A stretch of DNA of 64,000 bases, from contig NW_026515544.1 in assembly GCF_014898815.1 (NCBI RefSeq), positions 1,240,001 to 1,304,000 of the forward strand, in the 5' to 3' direction. This DNA comes from Panonychus citri. Lineage: Eukaryota > Arthropoda > Arachnida > Trombidiformes > Tetranychidae. The position numbers and the translations under genes are program-made. Positions 46,434 through 58,700 of the stretch are shown piece by piece (the first letter of the stretch is position 1; each line of letters begins with the position of its first letter). Below the pieces are notes generated by a model. The model had not been told where the DNA came from. It searched no databases and saw only the letters and a list, made by a program, of their open reading frames with translations.

Positions 46434-48894
46434 ACTCACTCTGTTTATTTCCTCTACTGGGAAGCGATTTGTTCATCAATTGTTTTCATTTTTCACCATC
46501 ATGATTGAATTTAGTTCACTTGTGACATTAACTCGATTGACACTCACCTTGGCTTTACTTGGATTAATTAAATTTATTTACAACCGTTTTAAAATTGTTC
46601 AACATTTTCCAAATTCCTCACCTTAGGGCCACTGGTTACTCGGTAATCTTGTTGAAACAAAGACGAGCTTATTTAAAAGCGAAGAACTTGCAGAGCAACA
46701 ACGTAAGTCAAATGATCGATTTTAAAAGAAAATTTTAGTTTAATTGTCCCTTGGTGATAACCTTAATTGGTCATCATTCTAATCTTCTTTTTTTTTGTTC
46801 TATTCTTTTCTCTTTTCTCTTATCTTTTTCTAATCAGTTCAAATACAGTTTATGCGAAATGCTCAATTAGCACTAAAAGAAGGAGTTTTTTTAATTTGGG
46901 TTTTCTGGAAACCTATGGTTTTCTTAACTAATTATCAATCAATTAAGGTGAGTCTCTAAATTTACTTGTAACAATTGTATTTATTTAAATTCGCCTTTTA
47001 AATGATACTTGACATGATATCTTTTCTTTTTTTGATCTTCTAATATTTTGATTATTTTTTCTCTATTCTTTTCCATGTCTTGTTCTTCTATTTTTCTACC
47101 CTTCTATTCATTGGTATCGCCATTTTTTTCCTCATTCCTCAACTTGAATATTTAAATTTGCGCCAATTAATATTTTGATTTTCTCTCTTTTTTGGTTTGG
47201 GTTTTTCTTTTTCTTTTTTTGATATTTGAATGTGAATGTGGATGTGGATATATTCAGTTAGTTTTGTCTAGTTCGAAACATCTAGAAAAGGTGATGTGTA
47301 CTACTTTGGCATCCACAAATGGGACTTGGTCTATTAACTCAACATCCCAGTAAATGGAGATCACGAAGGAAAATGCTGGAACCTGCTTTCCATATTGATA
47401 ATCTTCGAAATTCTGTTGAAACTGTTGGTAAACATGCAGAATCATTGGCGAAATACTTGGAAAGCTCAGTTGGTTCAGTTTTCGATATTAAAGAGCTGAT
47501 GCCTCGAGCTTCGTTGGATATTGTTTGTGATACCGTTTTGGGAGTTTCTCCGGATGCAATTAACGTTCCAAATTCATCTTATGTTCGTGCCATAATGAAT
47601 CTAAAAAAGAGGGTAATCACTCGATTATTTAATCCTCACTATTGGTTTGATTTTATCTTTTATCGAGCTGAGATTGGAAAAGAGTATCAGAAGGACATTG
47701 ATACTATAAACGAATTTTCCCAAATCATCAATGAATGGAAATCTGAGCTGTTAAAGAGAAAAGAAGAAGAAAAAATGAAAGAAAAAGAAAAAGAAAACAT
47801 GATTAATAATGGTAATGACCTAAATGATAACAATTGTAATTCCAATGGTTGCAAAGTATCTTCCAAATCGAATGGTTCAACAACAACAACAACAACAATA
47901 AAAACAACAACAACGGCAATAAAACCAAGCGTTGCAGAGGATGACATTTTCTCTTCCAAAAAGCGACCCAATTTGATGGACATCCTTTTACGCCATCATT
48001 TAGATGACTCAATTACTGATGAATCATTGAAAATAAGTGAGATCGATATGCAAGACGAGGTGAACACTTTCATTGAAGCGGGACACGATCCTGCGGGTGT
48101 TGTACTTACATGGGTAATTCAATTGTTGGGAACTCATGTTGAGATTCAAGATCGTGTTTACAGGAAATGAAGGATAAATTGGAAGATGCCTTTCCGTATT
48201 CTTGGAATGATCTCGGCCAATTGACCTACACGGAAGCTGTAATAAAGAATGTCTTCGTATTCGTCCCCTGTTCCTTTCTTCAACGAATTTTGGACGAAGA
48301 TATTACCTATGGTCCATATGTGATTCCAAAGGAGAATGTAACCCTTTCCATATTTAATCTTCACCAAGATCCCGAAATTTATCCTGATCCTCAAGTCTTT
48401 AATCCTGATCGATTCCTTGGCGATAAAATTAAATCAATACCACCATTTGCCTTTCTCCCCTTTTCCGGTGGTAAAAGAGGTTGCCTGGGTCAAAGGTTTA
48501 CTTATATGGAATTGAAGATGATATTATCACGTCTCTTGTTAAGATATCGTTTCAAATCAGTGAAACCATTTGAGGCTATTCCTTATGCCTTTGAATTGGT
48601 CAATCGACCCAAAGCTCCTGTTGAAATACTGATCGAAGACGAGAAAACAGCAATAATAAGGAAGACATTTCAACCTGATGATCAGTTTTCAAACTAAAAT
48701 TCGTACAAATCGCCATTGTTACTTCTCTGTGGGCTACTCTTTTCATTTCGTTCTTTCCTTTCTCTCTTTCTCACTCCTCCTCTCTCCTCTTCCTCTCTCT
48801 CTCTCTCTGTCTTTTATCCCTTTTCTCTTTTCAAATAAAATTATTCAAACGAAAAAAGTTTCCTTCCTTTTTTTCATATCAAAATTCAATCAAC
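46434..48894 (+). repeat. Right arm of the inverted duplication
   Basis: Inverted copy of 43419-45935, about 56 bp shorter, the shortfall being spread over many small gaps in homopolymers and dinucleotides. Similarity stops near 48894 at the outer end and near 46434 at the inner end. Confidence 0.85.
46501..48697 (+). pseudogene. Cytochrome P450 copy B, multiply frameshifted
   Basis: Same gene structure as copy A: exon 1 46501-46702, exon 2 46838-46947, exon 3 from 47258. Compared with A, exon 1 has three single-base losses within about 20 bp (46607-46627) that create a TAG yet restore the frame. Exon 2 lacks three bases near 46857. Exon 3 loses one base at about 48164 (RVYR|K stop), and further losses near 48188-48275 scramble the ExxR helix (KECLRIRPP reads KNVFVFVPC). 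The haem loop is intact. Conversely the Thr-rich linker that is broken in A is in frame here. Nearly every change shortens a run, so this is either a freshly dead duplicate or a poorly polished copy of one locus. Confidence 0.75.
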
Positions 48895-50318
48895 TTCAGT
48901 TCAACTTCTTCAACAATCAGCTTAGACCAAAGAGTAGACAAGAAACAACATCTATTTTATTTTGTTGGTGGGGGGATGCCTGCCAGTGTGCGGGCTACAC
49001 AAGAGTGTTCTGGTAATAATTGTCTTGTCTGAGGTTCAGGTTGATTAGAGTGGGTTTGTTTGGATCTTTAAATATTTACAACATCGAACATGAACCTAAA
49101 GAATCATATGATTCGGTCTCGCGAGATGGAGCCACTAGTAGAAAGAATGGTTGATCTGTAAAAAGAAAGAGAAAAAGAAAGAGAAACACAGCAAAGTTTC
49201 TCTACTTTGCTCTCGGTTTTTCGTCTTTTCTGTTGTTTTGATCTGTTCTCTTTCTCCTTTTCTCTCTCTCACAACCATCTTCATCTCTTGTGTCTCTTTC
49301 TTTTTCACTTTCCGCTCGTTCTAATTTCCCTTTGAAATTTATTTCTTCTTTTTATCTAACTAACAATTTATTCAATTTCTTCTTTCTTTTTTCTTCTAAT
49401 TTCTCTGTAATTTCAGATTCTCAAACAAACCTCTTGATTTATTTGCAATTTTTCATTTTCTCTAAAGTATAAATATCATCTCTCATTCTCTTTTTTTCGA
49501 TCAAATCATCATAAAAATAAGTAATTAAGGAAATACAATTGAAAGAAATAAGTGATATCTTGTCATCTATAGAAAAAAATATAAACAATCTTTCCTTTCA
49601 CCTTGTGCACAAGGGAAATTTTTGATACATTTACTGGTCCATTTTTTCTTCTCTCTCTTTCTCTCTCTCTCTCTTCTCTCTTGTGATTAAATCACCTTCT
49701 CAGTTTTCCACCTTCAAATTATTTCTCCTGTTGGTATATTTATCAATCGTTCCTTTGGTCTAGTAGATTATCCACCAGTTCTTCACACATTTCAGGTAAT
49801 TATTGTTTTATTTTAATCTTTTTCTCTCTCTTTCCCTTTCACTTGTTTTACATTTTTCTCTTTCTATTTATCTTTCTTTTTTCTACTCACCGGTGCATCA
49901 TCTTTTCCATGTGAATGACTAACCTTCAAAATCTCTTCCTTCTTCTTTTCCTTGGGCTTCCTTCCTTTAATTGGATGTTTCCAGTTATTTTTACCTTTCT
50001 TCTTTCTGTCTCACTCACTCACTTTTCTTCAACTTACTCACCTTATTTCCCTTTTTCAATCTTTCACTTACCAACATTTACTAACATTTCTCTGCTTTCT
50101 CTCTCTTACCCAATTTTTATTCTACAGAAATTCTCTTCTTTCTCTTTCTGGTTCAAGTGACTAAGCTCTCTCACTCACATAATAATTTCTGGTAAACAGC
50201 TACTGTTGAATAGACCTAAATAAGGAAGTTTTGTTATTTACCAAGAAAAGAAAAAAAACTGATTCTAGTTTCATCGTAATACAATCGTACTTTTTGTCTT
50301 CACTTGCTTCACATTAAA
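48895..50318. other. Upstream region of the ZCCHC14-like gene
   Basis: Pyrimidine-rich, with a GC-richer patch at about 48961-49015 that may be near a transcription start. A donor-like CAG|GTAATT at about 49796 and acceptor-like TTCTACAG at about 50128 suggest a leader intron. No coding gene supported. Confidence 0.4.
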
Positions 50319-52097
50319 ATGGTGGTTATATGTAAAGAAGATGTTTTCGACTGGTTTAAAAAACTGTCTGGTGGTAAACGTATTGAGCTAATGTGTGGCC
50401 TCCTTAACCTTTGTATACCCTTGGAGTGGAGATTTTTTGCCACTTTCCTTGAACAAGCAGCTAAACGAGATTATAATTCGCTTAAAGAAGCCGAAATTAA
50501 AGCAAATTCCTTAGAAGAATTAGAGAAACTTACTCAATTAGATTGGCTTGCTGCTGATATTGGTCCTCAACCAGATGATCATCATCATATCGGTGATGTA
50601 ATCAATGGTCAACCAATGAATGGAACCATTTGTAACGGTAACTCTGTTCCAGTTAATGGTGGATCAAGTCTATCAATTCATAATGATTCTAATTCAATGG
50701 ATAAACACTTAAGCTCAGTACGATCTAAGATTGTTGTTTATTTGTGTCTATTGAATTCAACAAACCGTGTTTGTGCCACTTTAGTTTACAAGGCTTTCCG
50801 AAGTCAACTTTGCCTTGAAAATATTTCTCGTCACCTATTTGGTTCTGTAATGGATACAACAACCGCAAATGGTTATACCAATGGTGGTGGCGGTGGTGGA
50901 TCAACTCCAACACCAACCTGCCCTCTTAATTTGAATCCAGTTTCAAGTAAACCAGGAAATCTTCATAAAGAATCACCAACCACCGCAATGCATCACAATT
51001 TAAATCGTTCACCCAATGAACTTACTGGTTATTCTCATCTGGTTTTGGATAACAAATTTTATTCAGAAATTGTTTTACTCCATACCCTTGCCATACATCA
51101 TCCAGCTTTCACTTTTGATCAACAAACTCTCCTCAGCGAACAGCTTCAAAAAGTTCAACAATGGATGGATGCTGTTATGTTCGCTGCTGCTGCCACTGCC
51201 TCAGCTAATTCGCTTTCCTCCTCAACCACACCACCAAATATCCCGGTTGTCCCACCAACCAATTCTATCACAGATTTACAACAATCTCAACTGGTCAATT
51301 TAACCAGTAAATTATCTCTTAAATCAAATTTAAATGATCATAAAACAAACTGTATACCCTTACCTAGTGAGTCAACTCTTAAAACAATCCCATCAGCTGT
51401 ACCACCATCAACAATAGCACCACTATTACCACCGCCAACTTTAACAAGCACCGTTACCACACCAATAATTGAAACATCCACTGTCCTTAAAGGCCATTCA
51501 CCTACTCCTGTTATAGCCACAACAAGTTGCCAAAGCTGTTCATATACATGTACATGTAGTTTTAGTAACAGTAATTCACTGGCTACAACACCTTCATCAA
51601 CACCACCACCAACCTCATTATCTGGTCAACATCCAATTAATCATGTTGGTTCAGTGCAATCATCGGTTTCTGCTCAACCAACAACTATGTCAACATCTCC
51701 TATGCATCCTTACTGGTTCTATTTTCCACCACCTCCAATACCAACTCAAGCTCCTCTCATCAATGGTTACACTTCACCAGCTCAAGCAACAGAACAACTG
51801 TTTAATTATTATTACGCTGTTGCAATGGCTGCGGCAGCATCGACTTTCGGTAATTCAGCTGCAACCACAACACCTTATTGGCCTCACTTTCAAACAGCCA
51901 ATGGACCGATAACTGCAAGTCCTTTCACCGGAATGCCAACACCAATAACAACCGGAGTTAATTCACTAGTTGCAGCAGCGGCAACATTTCAAACAGCTAA
52001 ATCTTCAGTGGTCAGTTGTTATAATTGTGGTGCTTATGGTCATCATGGAAATGAGTGTAAACAAACAAATTTTGACGAACAAATGATTCGAAATTGA
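50319..52097 (+). CDS. ZCCHC14/ZCCHC2-like zinc-knuckle protein
   Basis: Single exon of 592 residues. The N-terminal block EDVFDWFKKLSGGKRIELMCGLLNLCIPLEWRF... with FLEQAAKRDY matches the conserved start of vertebrate ZCCHC14 and ZCCHC2. A second conserved block reads RSKIVVYLCLLNS, and a third YSEIVLLHTLAIHHPAFTFDQ. A long Ser/Thr/Pro- and Ala-rich disordered middle leads to a C-terminal CCHC knuckle (CYNCGAYGHHGNEC, C-x2-C-x4-H-x4-C). Vertebrate ZCCHC14 binds RNA and recruits TENT4 nucleotidyltransferases; whether that holds here is inference. I see no SAM domain, which ZCCHC14 has, so assignment between the two paralogues is open. Start taken at ATG 50319, not the upstream TTG of the longer frame. 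Confidence 0.8.
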   Translation: MVVICKEDVFDWFKKLSGGKRIELMCGLLNLCIPLEWRFFATFLEQAAKRDYNSLKEAEIKANSLEELEKLTQLDWLAADIGPQPDDHHHIGDVINGQPMNGTICNGNSVPVNGGSSLSIHNDSNSMDKHLSSVRSKIVVYLCLLNSTNRVCATLVYKAFRSQLCLENISRHLFGSVMDTTTANGYTNGGGGGGSTPTPTCPLNLNPVSSKPGNLHKESPTTAMHHNLNRSPNELTGYSHLVLDNKFYSEIVLLHTLAIHHPAFTFDQQTLLSEQLQKVQQWMDAVMFAAAATASANSLSSSTTPPNIPVVPPTNSITDLQQSQLVNLTSKLSLKSNLNDHKTNCIPLPSESTLKTIPSAVPPSTIAPLLPPPTLTSTVTTPIIETSTVLKGHSPTPVIATTSCQSCSYTCTCSFSNSNSLATTPSSTPPPTSLSGQHPINHVGSVQSSVSAQPTTMSTSPMHPYWFYFPPPPIPTQAPLINGYTSPAQATEQLFNYYYAVAMAAAASTFGNSAATTTPYWPHFQTANGPITASPFTGMPTPITTGVNSLVAAAATFQTAKSSVVSCYNCGAYGHHGNECKQTNFDEQMIRN

Positions 52098-52916
52098 GGT
52101 TACGAGAAATTTAGACGAAAGAATATACAAAGGAATCTAAACAATTTTAGCAAACAATTTACGTTATAAATCGTGATTTTTTCTTCTCTTCTCGATCCAC
52201 AAAAATCTTACTATCATAATCATCTTCATCATCTACTTTGTTTCTCATTCAAAAAGAATCAAATTGATTGGAAAAAAATAAACTTTTGGTGGGCCAATAA
52301 CAGTCCAGTTGATGATATCAAGTGTCTAAACAATTGGAGTATAAAAAGTTTACCTGTTCTTTTCTCTCTTTCTCTCGCTCTTAATTTTTCATTAATATTA
52401 CATAATATAATATACTTTCGCCATCACTTCCTCCGAAAATGTTGCCAACAATTCATTTATATACGGATGTGTTCCTTTTTTCAAATGATAAACTTTTTTC
52501 TTCTTTCCTCTTCTCTTGGACTGGCCAGTGCCCAGAGATAATCGATTGCTGAATCACATAATTACTGTTACTCGATTGTTTTATTCTTGATAATCAAAAA
52601 CAAAGTAAATCTCTTGTTATCAAGAATAATTGTTTCTATCAAGGTTAATGAGTGAAATCAGTCCTTGTCACCATATCTCTCTCTCAACTTACATCATCAA
52701 CATTGCTTCTATTACTAATCTTTAAAAGCACCTACACTACCACACACACTTCATTATCACAATGTCATCATCTTTATCATCATCCACATTTACACACATC
52801 AAGTCCATCTCTAATCACATAAAAACTATAATTACAGAGAAATTGCAACCCGAAAATTACCTGGATCAACTTTATTGTTTTCTTCTATCAGATCTAATAA
52901 TGGTGCTATTCGATTG

Positions 52917-52970
<54 letters not shown>

Positions 52971-55765
52971 ATCTCTATTGACAATGTTTAGTTAATTCTT
53001 GTTTTCAATTATAATTCATTAATGTTCATTTTATCTTTCAAAGAAAATCTCCTTTTCACTCCCTCTCTCTCAACCTTTTACTTGAATCACAATGTTATTG
53101 CAATAGTGTAAAATATGACTTTTAACGTTCACAATATTTACACATTTCTAGTCTCCTACTTTTCCCTCCTCATCACAATCCTCTATCTCTCTCTCTCTCT
53201 CTCTCTCTTAATTTCGTTCAAGACTTACAACCGTTTTCTGTCTTTATTTGAAAATATTTATTATTTTAATTCTCAAACCACCAACTGTATACACAAAGAG
53301 CTTTCTGTCAACAACCACATCTTGGTAGGAAAGAAAAGCAATGTTTCACTTGGCTGATTCTTCATGAACTTGGAATCCCTTTGGATTATCAACGGAGAAA
53401 AAGCGCCAGCACTTATGACCACTATATCCCTAAGGAAAATCAAGGAAATAAAATAAAAGCAAAACCACCGAAAAATTTTGTCAAGATTAAAGGTCAACTC
53501 CTTTTGTCGTGTGTTTGGATCCATGTTGCCCCTTTCTTTGGATAAAACCCATTCACTAATGATGAATATCCATAAACTCAAATGAAATTTGATTAATCTC
53601 TCTCTCTCTCTCTCTCTCCCTCTCTGTGGTAAAAATTGCTCTTAATTACCTACTAATTGTAATCACAAAACGCCCCAATTTCCGATATCCCCTAACCTTT
53701 GTGCCATTTTTGCTTCTTTATCTATTTTTATCTTGTATTTGTTTTGTTTTGTTTTTCGTTCTTCATTAATCTCTTGCCTCTGTTTTTTTAAATACTATTG
53801 CAATCCTTATATAAATTGTAATCATCATGCTAAAAGCGGAAAATGATCATCACCAAAAAATTGGTTCCAAAGGAGACATTGATTGGTGTTAAATATTCAT
53901 AAATAATAATAACATCATCTATAATAACATCACCACAGCCACAACAAAACAAGTCAATCAAATTGTTAATCAAATATTTAACAAACCTAAAAGGATAACA
54001 ACACAGCAATAACAATGGAATCAACAATTTACTGAGCTCTCTTTTGATTGCAATTAACTTTCTCAATCAATTTTCACAACCATGTTTACCTCTTCCTCAT
54101 TCTTACAACTTCCTATTCTTAGAATTTATAATTTTTTTTTCTGTTCTTTGATCTCTAAATTGTCACTATCTCTCTCTTTCTCACAACAAATTCTCTCCAA
54201 CTTTGACCTACCCTTTTAGCACAGAATTTTCTGTCATCGGACTTGAAATCAACAATTTTTTAATCAACAAATTCAAAAGCAGGATGATGATTATGATGGT
54301 AAATAGTTAATCGAAACCAAAAAAAAAGTCAAAACAAACTCAAGGAAAGATGCAAACACCAAACACTAAACACACAATGTACATTAATTCATGTTAATTA
54401 GACAAGCAATTCTTAATTCAAGTCTAATCTTTAAATCTAATACAAATTGTTGTACTCGAATCACTTTAACTTTCTCGTCTTAACCTTTAACCCTAACCAG
54501 TTGAATGAACATGATGATAATGATAATTAGTTGTAAACCTTAACCCCCATTCAGGTAACAACATTGGAACACATCAACTATCACAATTGGAGATGAATTT
54601 TTATCTGCGACCTTTAATTAACAATTAACAGCTTTGTTGTGATACAATTGATTAATTTTTACTCTTTCTCTCTCTCTCTCCATGTTCATCTCCCTCTCTT
54701 TTTATTATCCAATTCTCTCTCCTCCCACTCTCACTTTCTCATTTCTCTTTCTCTTCACTGAGAAAGTCTCTCTCTTTCTCTCTTTCTCTCAACATATGTT
54801 AGGGATACAGAAAAAAGTCAAAAGAAAAAAATAAAAACTGTTTTCAATTTTTCTTTTTCTCTTGTGTTTATTTTTTTACAATTCTAATTGTTGATGATTA
54901 AAATCATGTTTATCCCCTAAATTAGAACAACAATTAATCCATAAAATGGTAAATAATCTTCTTCTATTCAGTAAGTGTAATTAAATGATAGAATCTCTTG
55001 TTTCTATTTATCCTCATCATCTTTTTGTTTCTCCTTCAATTTCAATGGCAATTGTTTTCTTTTTGATTAATTGTTGTGATTTATATTTTCAATTGTTTTA
55101 ATCTAATCTTCGGTCGTGAATAGTTACCCAATCAATTGTGATAATCTTAATTTGTCATTTCTAATCGTTTCTCTTTCTCTGTTTCTTTTTCAGAAGCCAT
55201 TTTTTTTATTCTCTGCTCCTCCTTTTGTTTTTATCGCCGTTCAAATTATGATTCATCAACATCTACAATACGATTTACCTTAATTTTATTACTCTAAACA
55301 TCATCACCACAATTAACATCATCTACAACTTGATTACCACCATAGTCTACCCATGAAAATCACAATTACTCTTTAATTATCTTACCAAAAGCGCGTCAGT
55401 TTTGTTCTCGCTTCATCTTCTATAAAACAATTAATTCTATTATTTTCTCCATTTCAATTCAATAGTAAATGGTTGCTACGAGTTGCTGATTGTTTCTATA
55501 AATATTGACGTTTGCTGGTTCAACATACAAATGATTGAACTTACTATTTGTTTCCAATACAGAGTATAAATTGTCAGGTCAACAATTGATTTCTCATCAT
55601 CATCAGATTCAACTGAAATGTTCCATCTCATTTGATTACCTGAGTTTTTTGAGGTAAATCATTTTTTCTCCTTCCCTTGGATTCTGGTCATCTCTTTGCT
55701 GATATTTTCTTAATTTTCCTGGTTTAAAATTGTTCCCCTTGATTGTTAGTTAAATTGGGACGACC
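52098..55765. other. Long intergenic region with CT microsatellites
   Basis: Holds (CT)n tracts at about 52920-52966, 53187-53209 and 53598-53618, and CT-rich blocks near 54662-54790. Frames such as 52173-52541 and 52762-52995 are AT- or CT-driven. No gene or RNA supported. The ABCA leader probably lies at the right end, since an acceptor-like TTGTTAG precedes its ATG. Confidence 0.5.
52920..52966 (+). repeat. (CT)n microsatellite
   Basis: About 23 uninterrupted CT units, the longest of many such tracts in the window. Confidence 0.9.
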
Positions 55766-58700
55766 ATGGCTCGTTTGGAGACCGTAAAGTGTGGCCGTGA
55801 GAAAATCAATCAACAAATGAAGATCATGCTATGGAAATCATGGGCTGTTCGTCGTAATCATCTTCTAGAATTTACCTTTGAACTGTTAATTCCTTTAACA
55901 ATATCGGTCATTTTTGTTTATGTTCTCATAAGACTGGGAACTTTACCCGATTCAAGTACTTCGTCCCGTGTACCAGCTCAAACTTATCCCAGTCCCTCTT
56001 TCAGTTTTAACCCAAGTGCTTTTAGTTATTCCAATATTTTCTACACACCAGACGATGAACCCACCGTGCGATTAATGAATATTATCGAGACCAAACTGGC
56101 CCTTCAAGGTACACTACCGATATTTAAAAATTTCAGCACAACGGATGAATTATACAATGAGTATCTTAAGATGATCGCCATCGATCCAAATGCAATCATT
56201 TACGGAGTCATATTTGAAAAAGAAAAGGCCAATTCTCCTGGATTTACCTACACCATTAGGTCACGAATGCCCCAATGGTTGAAAACAACTTTCTGTGTTA
56301 AAACAAATTCATATCCTTGCCCCGAATCACCTTATAACGTTTTCTCTAACCTTCAAACTCTCCTTAATTTGGCTTATTTGACCGAAAAATTTCCCGAAAT
56401 TGAATTAAACATGACCAAAGTGCTCTCATCTGGTTTGGTCAATGGATACCGATTTCCATATCCATCTCATACCACCGCAAGTGACAATCTATCAGATTTA
56501 ACCCCCTGGGTTCTGGTTTTAGTTTTATTATAACTTATGTTCTGATTGTTAAACGAATCACTGCCGAAAAATCAAATCAAATTAGAGAAATGTATCGAAT
56601 CACTGGACTAATGGACTGGATCTATTGGTTTGTTCACCTTGTAAATCATTATTCCATCTTTCTGGTTCAAGCGATAATTGTTACCGCTTTGTTTACCATG
56701 AAATTTATCAATGGTTACGCTTGTGTTTTTAACTATTCATCGCCGTCTCTTGTTTTCTTTATCATCGCCTTGTGGGGATTGAACTTTATGCTGACCGCTA
56801 TGGCTTTGTCCATTCCCTTTAATCGTCCCATCTCCGCAGTGGTTGTTGGTGTCATCGCTTGGGCACTACAAATTATACCCGCTTATTATATTGACCCGGC
56901 CACAAATAAGCTGGTTGATGTTATCGAGACAAGAGAGTTGAGGTTTGTTGCTTGTTTCTTGCCAAACATGGCGTTAACTTTGGCCATTCGAGTGATCCAA
57001 CAGAAAGAGATCTATGGTTATGGTGCCAATTGGGGTAATCTATTTGAACCTGCGTCCGTTTTTGGTGAACTTTCACTTGGTAAGATACTTATCATCTTAT
57101 CAGTGACGACCTTCCTGTATATACCTTTAATTTATTACCTGGAAAATGTGATCCCCACCCAATATGGTATCTCGAAACCTTGGCTGTTTCCACTTCACTC
57201 TCTGTTCCGTTACAAGCCAAGGAAAAAAGAGAACCAAGAAGAGCCACTAGATTGGAATCATGATCATTTTGAACCTTTGGCTCCTTCCGATGAGATTAAA
57301 ATCTCTATTCGAAATGTTCTTAAAGAGTTTGATGGACATAATCCACCAGCGATTGCAGTTAACAACGTATCTCTTGATATTCCCCATCGGCAGATAACCA
57401 TGTTACTTGGTGAAAATGGCGCTGGTAAGACAACTTTAATGTCCATCATTATTGGACTTATATCACCGACCAGTGGGTCAGTTGTTATTGATGGTCACGA
57501 TATTCTCGAGGAAACAACTGATGCTCGTCGAAATCTTAGTTTCTGTCCACAAGCTAATGTACTGCAGCCTGAGTTAAGTGTCGAAGGTCATTTAATGCTC
57601 TATGGTGCTATCAAAGGAGTTCCTTGGAAAAAGTTAAAAATGGAAGTTGAAAGAATCGCTGAAGATGTTAAACTAACCGATTACAAATCTCTTCGACCTA
57701 ATTCACTTTCAGGTGGAATGAGACGTCGTCTTAATTTAGGTATCGCTCTAATTGGAGATTCAGAGATAATCATTCTAGATGAACCAACGGCCGGTTTAGA
57801 TCCAGGTTCTCGTCGGGATGTTTGGAACATATTGAATGAGATGAAAAGTAGAAAAACGCTCATAATGACAACTCATTTTATCGAGGAAGCCGATGCAATC
57901 GGTGAACGAGTTGCCATCTTACGAAAAGGAAAACTGGCCTGTTTTGGATCACCCATGTATTTGAAAAGGCTTTTTGGAACTGGATACGAATTGAGAGTAG
58001 CCAAAACGGAGGAAAGTTCAGTCCAAGATCTGACAACAATCACACAGAATCATTTCCCGGGAGCCAAATTGAATTACGCTGTTGAAGGTGAAGTGATCTA
58101 TGCCCTACCTCAAGAATTGTCCAATTCCAATGTTTTCACGGAATTTTTTGACGAACTTGAGGTTAAAAAAGATTCTTTAAAAATCTCTTCATGGGGATTG
58201 AGCTACACAACATTGGAAGAAGTTTTCATTCGAGTAGTCGAAGCGGAAACGGAAGAAACTGAGCAAAACAGTGTTTCAAGTGGAAGCAATGGTTTATATA
58301 GATCAACATCTAATCAGCTAATTAACTCTGATTTCCCCAACAATCTACAAGCTCATTCTTCAAGCAATCAACAAGTTGACCAATTGGGTGTCAAAGATTA
58401 TCTTCACCCGACAGTTTTTTCGTTACTGGATGTCATCTTCTATTCCAACGGATGAAAGCACTTTTAATTAAGCGTTACAATTACGCTAAACGTTACTGGA
58501 AAGTGATCTTATTTCAAATACTCATTCCCACTCTTATGTTTGCCTTAATCATGATATTGGATCAAAAAATTGTCGGTATGGTTTCATTATTCAAACAAAC
58601 GGTACAATTAAGTTTACAACATCTTTACGGTTATACTAATGCTCTTTACTCAAATCCATCGGGTGATGCCGCTGATTTTGGTCAAAAGTTTAGCGAAGTG

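Noticed and set aside
44464..48394. Antisense frames inside both P450 copies
   Set aside because: Shadows of the P450 coding strand; low-complexity phenylalanine/serine content reflects the Lys/Glu linker.
52762..52995. Small Ser/Leu-rich protein
   Set aside because: Most of the frame is a (CT)n microsatellite.
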